This document shows positions 43,501-51,372 of a stretch of 64,000 nt of DNA, in pieces. Each line of letters opens with the position of its first letter. Within the stretch, counting starts at the first letter, position 1. The stretch is from Hymenobacter mellowenesis (GTDB taxonomy: Bacteria; Bacteroidota; Bacteroidia; Cytophagales; Hymenobacteraceae): the NCBI RefSeq assembly GCF_030581005.1, contig NZ_JAUQSX010000012.1:124001-188000 (forward strand), in the 5' to 3' direction. Below the pieces are notes generated by a model, which was not told where the DNA came from, did no database searches, and saw nothing but the letters and a program-made list of their open reading frames with translations. The position numbers and the translations under genes are program-made.

Positions 43501-46016
43501 CGGTGAACAACGGTGCCTGGCAGGACGCGAATGCGCTGTTCCTGCAGAACGGCTACAACAACGTATTCGCCTCGGGCACGGCTTCGGTGGGCAAGCCCTG
43601 CTTCGCCGGCAAGTCGTCGGGCCTGGAAGGCGCGGCGGCCTTCCAGCAGTCCGTCATCAACCTGGCCTCGTTTAGCGGGCAGTCCATCCGGGTGCGCTTC
43701 CAGTTCCAGTCAGATTCGAACAACCCCTACGGAAATGCTCTGCCGGGCTGGTTCGTCGACGACATCCAGGTGCAGAGCGGCTGCGGCGGCCTGCAGCAGG
43801 TGCAGCTGCTCAACAACGCGGGCACCGTGACGGGCAGCTACGCCCAGGCCACTTTCCTCACGCCGCTGGTGGCGCCCGTCATCACCCTGCTCAACCCGAA
43901 CAGCGGGCCGGTGGGCACCAGCGTCACCATCACGGGCACGGACCTGGCCAACGCCACGGGCCTGACCCTGAACGGGGCGGCCATCGCCGTGGGCGCCATC
44001 ACGGCCAACACTGCCAACAGCCTGACCTTCACGCTGCCCGCCGGTGCCACCACCGGCCTGCTGACCGTGACCACGGCCGGCGGCACCAGCAACGGCCTGA
44101 CCTTCACGGTGACGCTGCCGGTGGCTACCTGGACGGGCGCAATGAGCACCGACTGGTTTACAACCGGCAACTGGACCGGCGGGGTGCCCACCATCTCGCT
44201 CGACGCCACTATCTCGGCTTCGGCGCCGAGAATGCCAAACATCAGCAGCGGCACGGCCTCCGTCCGCAGCCTGACCCTGAACTCGGGGGCATCGCTCACG
44301 CAAAGTGGCGGCACGCTCGACGTGCGAGGCAGCCTGACCAACAACGGCACTTTCACTGCCACGGGCGGCACCGTAGAGGTGGGCACCACCACGGCGGCCA
44401 GCATCCTGGGCAGCAGCAATACCCGCTTCTGGAACGTGACGGTAGGCGCCAACGGGGCGCAGCAAAGCACCTCGGCCAATACCTCGGTGCAGCGCGTGCT
44501 CACGCTCAACGGCATCCTCGCCACCAACGGCAACCCGCTCACGCTGGAATCGAGCGCCACGGGCACGGCGATGGTTGTGAACAACGGCAGCAACGTGGTG
44601 AACGGTCCTGTGACGGTGCAGCGCTACATCGCGCCCGACCTGAACCCGAACCGGGGGTACCGCCACTTCGCGGCGCCGGTGGGCAATGCCACGGTGGGCA
44701 GCCTGGCCACGGCCAGCTTCACGCCGGTGGTGAACCCGGCCTACAACGGCTCGGCTACGCCGGGCTTGGTAGTGCCCTTCCCCATCGTGTATGGCTACGA
44801 CCAGGGCCGCCTGGCCACGGCGTCCAACAACCTGAACGCCTTCGACAAAGGTTGGTACTCGCCCGCGGCGCTGAGCACCCCGCTGGCCGTGGGCCAGGGC
44901 TACACCGTGAACGTGCCGGCCAACCAGACCTTTAGCCTGACGGGCCCGCAGAACAACGGCAACGTGGTGCTGAATCTGGCCCGCAACAGCGGAGCCACGG
45001 CGGCCGACGCCGGCTGGCAGCTGATTGGCAATCCCTACCCCTCGCCGCTGGACTGGTCGCAGGTGCAGGACGCCGAACGCCCCGGCCTGGACCCCGCGCT
45101 GTATGTCTTCGCCAGCGACAACCCGGCCAACGCCTACGTGGGCACGTACAGCACCTACAACAACGGCATCGGCAACGCCAACCCGGTGCTGCCGCTGGGC
45201 CAGGGCTTCTTCGTGCGCGTTTCGACAGGCCAGACGGCGGCCGTGCTCACGCTCAAAAACAGCCACCGCCCCACCGCCTACACCAGCCCCACCTACCACC
45301 GCAACGCGGCCGAAACCCGGCCGCTGGTGCAGCTTACGCTGCGCGGGGCTGCGGCGGGCACGGCGTCGGACGAAACCTTCGTGTACTTCGAGGCCGGCGC
45401 CACGGCTGGCATCGACTCGCAGTTCGATGCCGTGAAGCTGCCCAACAGCACGGGCCTGAACCTGGCTTCCTTCGCCGCCGGCCAGCAGCTAGCCATCAAC
45501 GGCCTGCCCCCCGGCAGCACCGCTACGGTCACCGTGCCCTTGTTCATCGGGCTGCCCGCCACGGGCACTTACACGCTGAACGCGACGCAGGTGCTTAACT
45601 TCTCGGCCGGCGCCCAGCCTTTCCTGCGCGACCTGCAGCTGGGCACCCTCACTGATTTGAGCGTGAGCCCGACCTACACCTTCACCCAGAATGCGGCCAA
45701 CACCACCCCGCGCTTCGAACTCGTGTTTGGCCCGCAGGCCGTCCTGAGTACGGCATCGGCCGCGCTGGCCGCCCAAGTGAGCGTGTTCCCCAACCCGGCT
45801 AGCAAAGCCGTATTTGTGGAGCTGCCCGCCGTGTTAGGCCGCAAAGCCGTAGCGGTGGCGTTGGTTGATGCGCTGGGCCGTGCGGTGCACACGCAGGTGC
45901 TGCCGGCCGGTCCGGCCACGCACACGCTGCCGCTCAACGGCATCGCTGCGGGCGTGTATTCGCTGCGCCTGCAAACCGAGGCGGGCGTCATCGTGAAGAA
46001 ACTGGTGGTGGAATAG
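40587..46016 (+). CDS. T9SS-secreted M36 (fungalysin-type) metalloprotease
   Basis: The 1809-residue secreted protease has a signal peptide (ARAQ), an FTP/propeptide region (about 30-230), and an M36 zinc catalytic domain with HEYGH at 589-593 (GIITHEYGHGVSNRLTGGGS) and the downstream EGWSDFFALM. A PA domain is inserted before the zinc site (SGKIALIYRNTCMYTIKVKA, IPAVMVSQADGALL). Then follow a DUF11-like and a lectin-like segment, an IPT/TIG domain (about 1098-1180), a repeat-rich region with many Thr/Asn, and a type A sorting domain ending KKLVVE. The ATG at 40587 is chosen over a TTG two codons upstream. It would act outside the cell on proteins. Confidence 0.92.
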   Translation: MRNIYAHCLAAAGLLVAVWQPARAQSGSAQQATELAWQTRQQWTSSPVAVADLRISSAHTEAPGLLYAYPQQLQAGIPVYNQIVTLVFKNGKLAHHAGSFVPAKAFAGLSAVPQVPAARAVATALATLPGHPDVRPAAQDSPAGPDQQQRFAPAGVARRPIVARLVWARDKSQQLHLAWNVNVDVIASADWLNIRVDAVTGRVLEQDNWTVSEKAAHPATTPALRPVAGAGPARPAAAPAWRGPSGAKSTLTVTPASYLVVPFPGERPDVTPITTDTNPWLRAGAGNAATTHGWHFDGTTNYTDTRGNNVWAYDDSLKQNAPGRLVPSTGTGSSLVFNYLPDFTNKPTLGKNRRGATVNLFYWNNLIHDVLYQYGFTEASGNFQTDNQGRGGVGGDYVQAEAQDGLGVNNANFNTPPDGTRSRMQMYLWNPVTANAMEVTAPAAIARTYTVAEGAFSTANLLANKGTISGTLAYYTDPGTGTHNACTSPSTTSVSGKIALIYRNTCMYTIKVKAAQNEGAIAVVMINNVAGAPVTMGGTDNTITIPAVMVSQADGALLAGQLDGGATVQLTLRPPLQLDGDLDNGIITHEYGHGVSNRLTGGGSNVSCLGNAEQAGEGWSDFFALMMTTDWTTTQTTDGTRARPMGTYVRGQAATGAGIRSYPYSTNLSVNPLTYANMATNTEVHAIGEIWTATLWDMTWNIIQQQNSIEPNLYNSASTGGNAVALQLVMQGLKLQPCEPGFLDSRDAILAADSLLYNGRYHCAIWGAFARRGMGYSAREGSSNSASDQTAAYDVPGVRLRRRSTPVVGNQFAINLTATCECQTQAPVSITDQLPTGLQYISSPGGTLGAGNTVTFSGLSFTTGQQRTFQIVARTATGAGCAVTTPVNDDRDGNTAGNFTPAVVTSGGGNAWAATTARAHGGTSAWNVGDPNTTSDVTLTSDAFTPGAFSVLTFYHYFNSEAQYDGGMVAISVNNGAWQDANALFLQNGYNNVFASGTASVGKPCFAGKSSGLEGAAAFQQSVINLASFSGQSIRVRFQFQSDSNNPYGNALPGWFVDDIQVQSGCGGLQQVQLLNNAGTVTGSYAQATFLTPLVAPVITLLNPNSGPVGTSVTITGTDLANATGLTLNGAAIAVGAITANTANSLTFTLPAGATTGLLTVTTAGGTSNGLTFTVTLPVATWTGAMSTDWFTTGNWTGGVPTISLDATISASAPRMPNISSGTASVRSLTLNSGASLTQSGGTLDVRGSLTNNGTFTATGGTVEVGTTTAASILGSSNTRFWNVTVGANGAQQSTSANTSVQRVLTLNGILATNGNPLTLESSATGTAMVVNNGSNVVNGPVTVQRYIAPDLNPNRGYRHFAAPVGNATVGSLATASFTPVVNPAYNGSATPGLVVPFPIVYGYDQGRLATASNNLNAFDKGWYSPAALSTPLAVGQGYTVNVPANQTFSLTGPQNNGNVVLNLARNSGATAADAGWQLIGNPYPSPLDWSQVQDAERPGLDPALYVFASDNPANAYVGTYSTYNNGIGNANPVLPLGQGFFVRVSTGQTAAVLTLKNSHRPTAYTSPTYHRNAAETRPLVQLTLRGAAAGTASDETFVYFEAGATAGIDSQFDAVKLPNSTGLNLASFAAGQQLAINGLPPGSTATVTVPLFIGLPATGTYTLNATQVLNFSAGAQPFLRDLQLGTLTDLSVSPTYTFTQNAANTTPRFELVFGPQAVLSTASAALAAQVSVFPNPASKAVFVELPAVLGRKAVAVALVDALGRAVHTQVLPAGPATHTLPLNGIAAGVYSLRLQTEAGVIVKKLVVE

Positions 46017-46037
46017 CCGCCCTTTTCAAGGTCCTGA

Positions 46038-46075
46038 AAAAAGGCCTCGACTGCGCTGGCAGCCGGGGCCTTTTT
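46038..46075. terminator. Terminator after the M36 protease gene
   Basis: AAAAAGGCC pairs with GGCCTTTTT around a 20-base loop. It lies between convergent genes and can serve both strands. Confidence 0.85.
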
Positions 46076-46093
46076 CGTGAACGAGGCTGGCGT

Positions 46094-46810
46094 CTAGGTC
46101 AGCTGCATGTAGTTGCGCTGGGCGCGCTGCTTGTCGGGCTTGGGCGCGGTGGGCTGCTCGGCCAGCAGCTCCAGCAGGCGCTGGGGCGCGAGCTCGGTGA
46201 AATCGTTGATGACGGTGAGCGGGGCCTGGAAGGCTTTGGCCGGCAACGACGAGGCCACGGCCACGCAGCGCATGCCGGCCTTGTAGGCGGCCTGCTCGCC
46301 CAGCACGGCGTCCTCGAACACGATGCAGGTTTCGGGAGCGGCTTTCAGCTTGGCGGCCACTACGGAGAAAGTGTCGCCGTGGGGCTTGCCGCGGGCCACG
46401 TCGTCCTTGCCCACCACCACGTCGAAGTGGCGGCGCAGGTCGAGGTGGTCGAGGATGTAGGCAATGGTTTCGGGCGGCGAGCTGGTGCCCAGGCCGATGG
46501 CGAAGCCCGCCGCCCGGGCCGCCTCCAGAAACGGCACGAGGCCGGGCATGGCGCGCCGCTGGCTCCAGTACAGGGTGCGGTAGAGGAACTCGCGCTGCGA
46601 GGAATACTCCTGCAGCTGCTTCTCGGGCACGGGCTTCTGGAACACGGTTTTGAGGATGTTGGTGGCGGGCATGCCGTTGAGGCGCTGCAGCAGCTTGCGG
46701 GCGTTGGTGGTCAGGCCCAAGTCGCGGAACAGGAGCTGGAAGGCGCGGGCCTGCGCCGGCGTGTTGTCGACGAGGACGCCGTCCATGTCGAAAATGAGGG
46801 TTGGGGTCAT
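46094..46810 (-). CDS. HAD-superfamily hydrolase, beta-phosphoglucomutase-like
   Basis: The 238-residue protein starts MTPTLIFDMDGVLVDNTPAQ, with nucleophile Asp8 and Asp10, a helical cap (about 15-90), GLGTSSPPETI (motif II), and GKPHGDTFSVVAAKL with CIVFEDAVLGEQAA (motifs III and IV). This is the phosphatase or phosphoglucomutase subclass I group. The substrate cannot be told from sequence. The C-terminal tail (PKPDKQRAQRN) is basic. Confidence 0.88.
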   Translation of the reverse strand: MTPTLIFDMDGVLVDNTPAQARAFQLLFRDLGLTTNARKLLQRLNGMPATNILKTVFQKPVPEKQLQEYSSQREFLYRTLYWSQRRAMPGLVPFLEAARAAGFAIGLGTSSPPETIAYILDHLDLRRHFDVVVGKDDVARGKPHGDTFSVVAAKLKAAPETCIVFEDAVLGEQAAYKAGMRCVAVASSLPAKAFQAPLTVINDFTELAPQRLLELLAEQPTAPKPDKQRAQRNYMQLT

Positions 46811-46815
46811 AGGGA

Positions 46816-46881
46816 GTAGCGCGGACTTTCAGTCCGCGGGTCAGTAAGGCCGTGTATTCGCGGACTAAAAGTCCGCGCTAC
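46816..46881. repeat. Twin-REP palindrome, GTAGCGCGGACT variant (B)
   Basis: Arms 46816-46838 and 46859-46881 each start GTAG and are hairpins themselves: GCGGACT-ttc-AGTCCGC on the left and GCGGACT-aaa-AGTCCGC on the right. The element lies between the divergent HAD and phosphatase genes, five bases from the HAD start codon. Confidence 0.9.
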
Positions 46882-46935
46882 GGTGCAGGGGCGGTTTGGC
46901 AACCCTGCCTACGCATTATGGGGGAGCGGCGGCGG

Positions 46936-46943
46936 TATCTTTG
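46936..46943 (+). promoter_or_regulatory. -7 box TATCTTTG for the phosphatase gene
   Basis: TATCTTTG lies 26 bases before the ATG at 46970 and matches TAnnTTTG. A TTTG occurs further upstream but not at the -33 distance. Confidence 0.45.
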
Positions 46944-46969
46944 CCCGGCTTTCGCTCTTTTGCTGATTC

Positions 46970-48676
46970 ATGAAGAAGACCATGCTCCTGGCTTTGTTGG
47001 CGTTGCCAATGCTAGCCGCCAAGCCCGAAAAACCCCTGCCGCGCCCCAAGCTGGTCGTCGGCATCGTGGTCGACCAGATGCGCTACGACTACATCTACCG
47101 CTACTGGAGCAAGTACCCGGCCGGCGGCTTCCGGCGTTTGCTGGGCGAGGGCTTTAGCTACGCCAGCTGCCACTACAACTACGTGCCCACATACACCGGC
47201 CCCGGCCACGCCAGCGTATACACGGGCACCACGCCGGCCGTGCACGGCATTGTGGGCAACAACTGGTTTGAGCGCGAAACCGGCAAAGGCACCTACGTGA
47301 CCGAGGACAAAACCGTGCGAGCCGTGGGCGGCACCGAGGCCGCGGGCCAGATGTCGCCGCGCCACCTGCTGGCCACCACCATCACCGATGAGCTGCGGCT
47401 GGCCACGAATTTCCAGGCCAAAACCATTGGCGTGAGCATGAAGGACCGGGGCAGCATCCTGCCCGCCGGCCACGCCGCCACCGCCGCCTACTGGTACGAC
47501 GGCACCAACGGCGCCTTCATCAGCAGCACGTTCTACCAAGCCGCTTTGCCGGAGTGGGTGGCGAAGTTCAACGCCGCCGGCCACGCCGCTGAGTATCTGA
47601 ACAAGCCCTGGAACACCCTGCTGCCCATCGCCGACTACACCGAAAGCTCGCCCGACGACGTGGCCTGGGAGGCCGCCTTCAAGGGTGAAACTAAGCCCGT
47701 GTTTCCGCACGATTTGCCGGTGCTCTCGGCCGGCGCGCCCGCCTCGGTGGCGCCCGCCCTCAAAAACTCGGGCGACGCCAAAAACCCTCAGACGCCTAAC
47801 CAGAACCTCGACCTTATCCGCAGCACGCCCTTCGGCAACAGCCTGACGACGGATTTCGCCCTCGAAACCCTGCGCCAGGAGCAGATGGGCCAGCGCGGCA
47901 TCACCGATTTCCTGGCCATTAGCTACAGCAGCACCGACTACGTGGGCCACCAGTTCGGCCCCAACTCCATTGAAGCCGAAGATACCTACCTGCGCCTCGA
48001 CCGCGAGTTGGCCCGCCTCTTTGAGGCCTTGGATAAGCAAGTGGGCAAGGGCCAGACGCTCGTCTTCCTCACCGCCGACCATGCCGCCGCTCACGCTGTA
48101 GGCTTCAACCAGGCCCACCGGCTGCCCGGCGGCGGGGTGGGCTCTAGCGTTATCCGCGACTCGGTGCAGCGCGCGCTGGTGCGCCAGTACGGCGCCGGCC
48201 AATGGGTGCTGAGCTACGAAAACCAGCAGGTGTACCTCAACCGCCCGCTGCTCAAAACCAGGAACATCGACCTCGGCAAGGCCCAGGCGGCCGTGGCCGC
48301 CGCCCTGCTCACGCTGCCCGGCGTCACGCAGTCGCTCACGGCCCTGGATTTGCAGCGCGCCCACTGGAGCGAGGGCCTGGGCATGTACCAGGAAAACGGT
48401 TTCTACGCCCCACGCTCTGGCGACGTGCTCACCGTGCTGGCCCCCGGCTGGCTGGAGGCCTATTCGTACCCGGTGGTGAAGGGCACTACCCACGGCTCGG
48501 CCGGCGCTTACGATACGCACGTGCCACTGCTGTTCTGGGGCTGGGGCGTGAAGCACGGCGAGTCGGCGGCCGCCGTCCACATCACCGACATTGCGCCCAC
48601 CATCGCGCAGTTTCTGCACATTCAGGAGCCCAGCGGTTGCTCGGGCGTGCCCCTGACGGAAGTGCTGGGCCGGTAG
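46970..48676 (+). CDS. PafA-like alkaline phosphatase
   Basis: The 568-residue periplasmic phosphomonoesterase belongs to the alkaline phosphatase superfamily. The nucleophile is probably Thr76 in YVPTYTGPGHASVYTG, with Asn97 and the Lys158/Arg160 pair in SMKDRGSILPAGH, the set that defines PafA-type enzymes from Flavobacteria. Metal ligands appear in GIVVDQMRYDY, and TADHAAAHA. A short signal peptide (LLALLALPMLAA) is present. Its stop TAG is the foot of the next hairpin element. It would release phosphate from organic esters. Confidence 0.9.
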   Translation: MKKTMLLALLALPMLAAKPEKPLPRPKLVVGIVVDQMRYDYIYRYWSKYPAGGFRRLLGEGFSYASCHYNYVPTYTGPGHASVYTGTTPAVHGIVGNNWFERETGKGTYVTEDKTVRAVGGTEAAGQMSPRHLLATTITDELRLATNFQAKTIGVSMKDRGSILPAGHAATAAYWYDGTNGAFISSTFYQAALPEWVAKFNAAGHAAEYLNKPWNTLLPIADYTESSPDDVAWEAAFKGETKPVFPHDLPVLSAGAPASVAPALKNSGDAKNPQTPNQNLDLIRSTPFGNSLTTDFALETLRQEQMGQRGITDFLAISYSSTDYVGHQFGPNSIEAEDTYLRLDRELARLFEALDKQVGKGQTLVFLTADHAAAHAVGFNQAHRLPGGGVGSSVIRDSVQRALVRQYGAGQWVLSYENQQVYLNRPLLKTRNIDLGKAQAAVAAALLTLPGVTQSLTALDLQRAHWSEGLGMYQENGFYAPRSGDVLTVLAPGWLEAYSYPVVKGTTHGSAGAYDTHVPLLFWGWGVKHGESAAAVHITDIAPTIAQFLHIQEPSGCSGVPLTEVLGR

Positions 48677-48725
48677 CCGGTGCCCGGTCGGCCCGCCTGG
48701 GGCGGGCCGACCGGGCACCGGCTAC
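48673..48725. repeat. GTAG-footed perfect palindrome (family G)
   Basis: Perfect 25-bp arms (48673-48697, 48701-48725) with a 3-base loop read GTAGCCGGTGCCCGGTCGGC inward. The TAG at 48674-48676 is the phosphatase stop codon. GC content is very high and there is no T run. A related shorter hairpin follows at 48748. Confidence 0.92.
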
Positions 48726-48747
48726 CGGCCAAATGTGATTTCTTCGA

Positions 48748-48778
48748 CCGGTCGGCCCGCCTAGGGCGGGCGGACCGG
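48748..48778. repeat. Second GC-rich hairpin (family G fragment)
   Basis: CCGGTCGGCCCGCC pairs with GGGCGGGCGGACCGG with one mismatch. The core CGGTCGGCCCGCCT is shared with the element at 48673, so this looks like a partial second copy. Confidence 0.8.
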
Positions 48779-48832
48779 AGCCCTGCGTCTGGTTTCATCC
48801 GGCTTTAAGTACCAAACTACCTTTCCCGCGTG

Positions 48833-48840
48833 TAATTTTG
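48833..48840 (+). promoter_or_regulatory. -7 box TAATTTTG for ppa
   Basis: TAATTTTG lies 40 bases before the pyrophosphatase ATG and matches TAnnTTTG. The -33 element is unclear. Confidence 0.4.
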
Positions 48841-48880
48841 ACCACCCCAACCGCCAGGCAGGCGGTTGTTTATCCCTCTT

Positions 48881-49432
48881 ATGACCCATTTTAACCCCTG
48901 GCACGACGTGTCGCGCGGCGACGAGACGCCCACCATCGTGCAATCCATCATTGAAATACCCAAAGGCAGCAAGGGCAAGTACGAGCTCGACAAGGAAAGC
49001 GGCCTGCTGAAGCTTGACCGCGTGCTGTTCTCGGCCGTGCACTACCCCGCCGCATACGGCTTCATCCCCCAAACCTACTGCGACGACAAGGACCCGCTCG
49101 ACATTCTGGTGCTTTGCTCGGTCGATATCGTGCCCATGTGTCTGGTGGAAGCCAAAGTCATTGGCGTAATGCAGATGGTGGACCAGGACGAGGAGGACGA
49201 TAAAATCATCGCCGTGGCCGCCCACGACATCTCGGTGAACCACTACAACGACATCTCGGACCTGCCCCCCCACACGCTGCTCGAAATGCAGCGCTTCTTC
49301 GAGGACTATAAGGCTCTGGAACACAACAAGCACGTGGTAGTGGAGCGCTTCATGGGCAAGGAAGACGCCTACCGCATCATCAACGACAGCATCAAGCTCT
49401 ACCAGGACACCTTCGGCGACCGCAAAGCTTAA
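48881..49432 (+). CDS. ppa: Inorganic pyrophosphatase, soluble family I
   Basis: The 183-residue enzyme hydrolyses pyrophosphate to drive biosynthetic reactions. Family I signatures are IIEIPKGSKGKYELDKESG, YPAAYGFIPQTYCDDKDPLD (metal-binding D-x-D-P-x-D), and DDKIIAVAAHD. The ATG at 48881 gives the normal start; an upstream in-frame start adds five unlikely residues. Confidence 0.95.
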   Translation: MTHFNPWHDVSRGDETPTIVQSIIEIPKGSKGKYELDKESGLLKLDRVLFSAVHYPAAYGFIPQTYCDDKDPLDILVLCSVDIVPMCLVEAKVIGVMQMVDQDEEDDKIIAVAAHDISVNHYNDISDLPPHTLLEMQRFFEDYKALEHNKHVVVERFMGKEDAYRIINDSIKLYQDTFGDRKA

Positions 49433-49480
49433 CCGCTACGGCCGACCTTTCTTTTTGGGAGATGCCCGTAAAGGCGAAGC

Positions 49481-50164
49481 ATGGCTATACAACGCCCCGC
49501 TTCGCCTTTTTGGCGTTTTTTATACGAGAACAGCCTCATTATTGTCGTCCTGCTGCTCACGCTGGGCACGCTGGCCGGCCAGTTTGCGACAGGTTGGCAC
49601 GACTACAACGACGAGCTGCGGGACATGGGCCTGGCCCAGCTCTCGGCCGGGCAATACTTCCAATCCGGCCACTTCCTCGAAGCCACGTTTGAGAACTGGG
49701 AAAGCGAGTTCCTGCAAATGGCGCTCTACGTGCTGCTCACCGTGTGGCTGCGGCAGCGGGGCTCTTCCGAGTCCAAGAAGCTGTACGAGGAGGAGGAAGT
49801 GGATGCCGAGCCCGACCAGTCCAAGAAGGACGCGCCCTGGCCCGTGCGGCAGGGCGGCCTGGTGCTACTGATGTATCGGAACTCCCTGAGCATCGCGTTT
49901 TTCGGGCTGTTTTTACTGTCGTTCTACCTGCACGCCCGCGGCGGGGCCGAAGTTTACAGCATTGAGCAAGTGCACGATGGCAAGCCCGCCGTGAGCATCG
50001 CGGAGTACATGGCCACCTCGCGCTTTTGGTTCGAGTCGTTGCAGAACTGGCAGAGCGAATTCCTCAGTATCCTGAGCATCGTGGGCCTTAGTATCTTCCT
50101 GCGCCAGCACGGCTCACCCGAAAGCAAGCCCGTTGATGCCGCCCACGGCGAAACGGGGAAGTAA
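49481..50164 (+). CDS. DUF6766 membrane protein
   Basis: The 227-residue product has four membrane helices in two similar halves: SLIIVVLLLTLGTLAGQFATGW and ESEFLQMALYVLLTVWLRQRGS in the first, SIAFFGLFLLSFYLHARGG and QSEFLSILSIVGLSIFLRQHGS in the second. The repeat of NW.SEFL and LRQ.GS(S/P)ESK shows internal duplication, as in DUF6766 proteins. An acidic linker (YEEEEVDAEPD) joins them. Function is unknown. Confidence 0.8.
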   Translation: MAIQRPASPFWRFLYENSLIIVVLLLTLGTLAGQFATGWHDYNDELRDMGLAQLSAGQYFQSGHFLEATFENWESEFLQMALYVLLTVWLRQRGSSESKKLYEEEEVDAEPDQSKKDAPWPVRQGGLVLLMYRNSLSIAFFGLFLLSFYLHARGGAEVYSIEQVHDGKPAVSIAEYMATSRFWFESLQNWQSEFLSILSIVGLSIFLRQHGSPESKPVDAAHGETGK

Positions 50165-50187
50165 GAGTACTTGCCGCATGGAATTGT

Positions 50188-50308
50188 TTGTCATCCTGAG
50201 CATTCTGCGATTCAAGCAGAGACGCAGGCCCTTCTCATGCCTGAACAAGTCGTTCCTTCGCGAGAAGGTCTTTCGTCTCTGCTTGAATCGCAGAATGCTC
50301 AGGATGAC
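50188..50308. repeat. Palindromic element, TCATCCTGAGC family (A'), perfect 36-bp arms
   Basis: Arms 50188-50223 and 50273-50308 are perfectly complementary over 36 bp and read TGTCATCCTGAGCATTCTGC inward; pairing continues with mismatches for about ten more bases. It shares its arm head with the element at 2445-2507 but is nearly twice as long. Confidence 0.95.
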
Positions 50309-50346
50309 AGATGCCCTAACCGGAGAGTGACAGACGCTTTCACAGG

Positions 50347-51264
50347 ATGACAGGCGCTGTCTTGGCCCCGCTTTACCTTAGCTCCGTGGATTCTCCTGCT
50401 TCCCTGGCCGCGCCCGTTGCCGCCCGCCCGTTGCTGCGGCGGGTGCTCGATGCCGTGCTGTTCAGCAGCGTCTGGCTGGCCGGCGCGGCGGCGGTGCAGA
50501 CGGCAGCCTCATTCCGGCGCTGGCCGCCTGAGGGCGTGAACGGCCGCGTGGTGGCGCTGGTGTTTGCCGCCACGCTCCTAGTGTACAACCTCGATGCTGT
50601 GCTGCCCTTCAAGCACCGGCAGCCGGCAGCGGGCTCGGGGCGCAAGGCCTGGCAGCAGCGGCACCGCCGGGCGCTGGCGGTGCTAGCGGGCGCGGCGGCG
50701 CTGGCGGCTGGCTACTTTTTCCTGGCCGATGGCTGGTGGCATTTTCTGCCTGCGCTGCTGCCCCTTACGGGGCTGGCGCTGCTGTATTCGTGGCCGCTGG
50801 TGCGCTGGCAGGGCCGGCGCCGCGCCGTGCGCGAGGTGCCCCTGCTCAAGGGCTTTCTGATTGCGGGCGTGTGGTCGGCCATCACGGTGGGGCTGCCCGC
50901 GCTGGCCCTGCACCGCCCCTTGGCCGAGGCCCTGGGTTTGCTGGCGCAACGTTTCGCGCTGGTACTGGCCCTCACCATCGTCTTCGACATCCGCGACCTG
51001 AGCCGCGACCGGGCGGCCGGCACTCGCACTTTTCCGGTGGTGCTGGGCGTGGCCGGGGCCAAAGCCGTGGCGCTGGCCTTCCTGGCAGTAGCCATGACGT
51101 TCGGCTACGAGCGCGGTATGCCGCCGCTGGGGCTGGGCCTCACGACGCTGGCGGCGGCGGCCGTCATCCTGCTGGCCGAGGAGCGGCGGAGCGACTACTT
51201 TTTCGCCCTGCTGGCCGATGGCGTACTGCTGGTGCCGGCCGTGCTGTATCTGGTGGGCAAGTAA
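50347..51264 (+). CDS. UbiA-like prenyltransferase family protein
   Basis: The 305-residue membrane protein has about eight or nine helices. Two Asp-rich loops fit the UbiA fold: LLVYNLDAVLPFKHR in the first and IVFDIRDLSRDRAAGTRTFP in the second (D-x-x-D-x-x-x-D). The first motif is poorer than in typical UbiA enzymes. A prenyl acceptor cannot be predicted. The ATG at 50347 is used, but the GTG at 50386 is also possible. Confidence 0.7.
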   Translation: MTGAVLAPLYLSSVDSPASLAAPVAARPLLRRVLDAVLFSSVWLAGAAAVQTAASFRRWPPEGVNGRVVALVFAATLLVYNLDAVLPFKHRQPAAGSGRKAWQQRHRRALAVLAGAAALAAGYFFLADGWWHFLPALLPLTGLALLYSWPLVRWQGRRRAVREVPLLKGFLIAGVWSAITVGLPALALHRPLAEALGLLAQRFALVLALTIVFDIRDLSRDRAAGTRTFPVVLGVAGAKAVALAFLAVAMTFGYERGMPPLGLGLTTLAAAAVILLAEERRSDYFFALLADGVLLVPAVLYLVGK

Positions 51265-51299
51265 CACATGCTTCAACTTGCGCCGGAATCGAGGCACCC

Positions 51300-51372
51300 G
51301 TAGCGTGTACTCTGCGAGTCCGCGTATCGCCGGAACGTTCGCCCAGGCGCGGACTCGCAGAGTCCACGCTAC
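51300..51372. repeat. Twin-REP palindrome, GTAGCGTGTACT family (B)
   Basis: 25-bp arms (51300-51324, 51348-51372) with one mismatch are nearly identical to those at 3598-3675, 48 kb away, but the spacer differs. The right GTAG foot on the minus strand supplies the TAG stop codon (51371-51369) of the NAD(P)HX repair gene. Confidence 0.92.

Noticed and set aside
46067..46080. Possible extension of the HAD gene past its stop
   Set aside because: The terminator hairpin begins at once and the protein is already full length.
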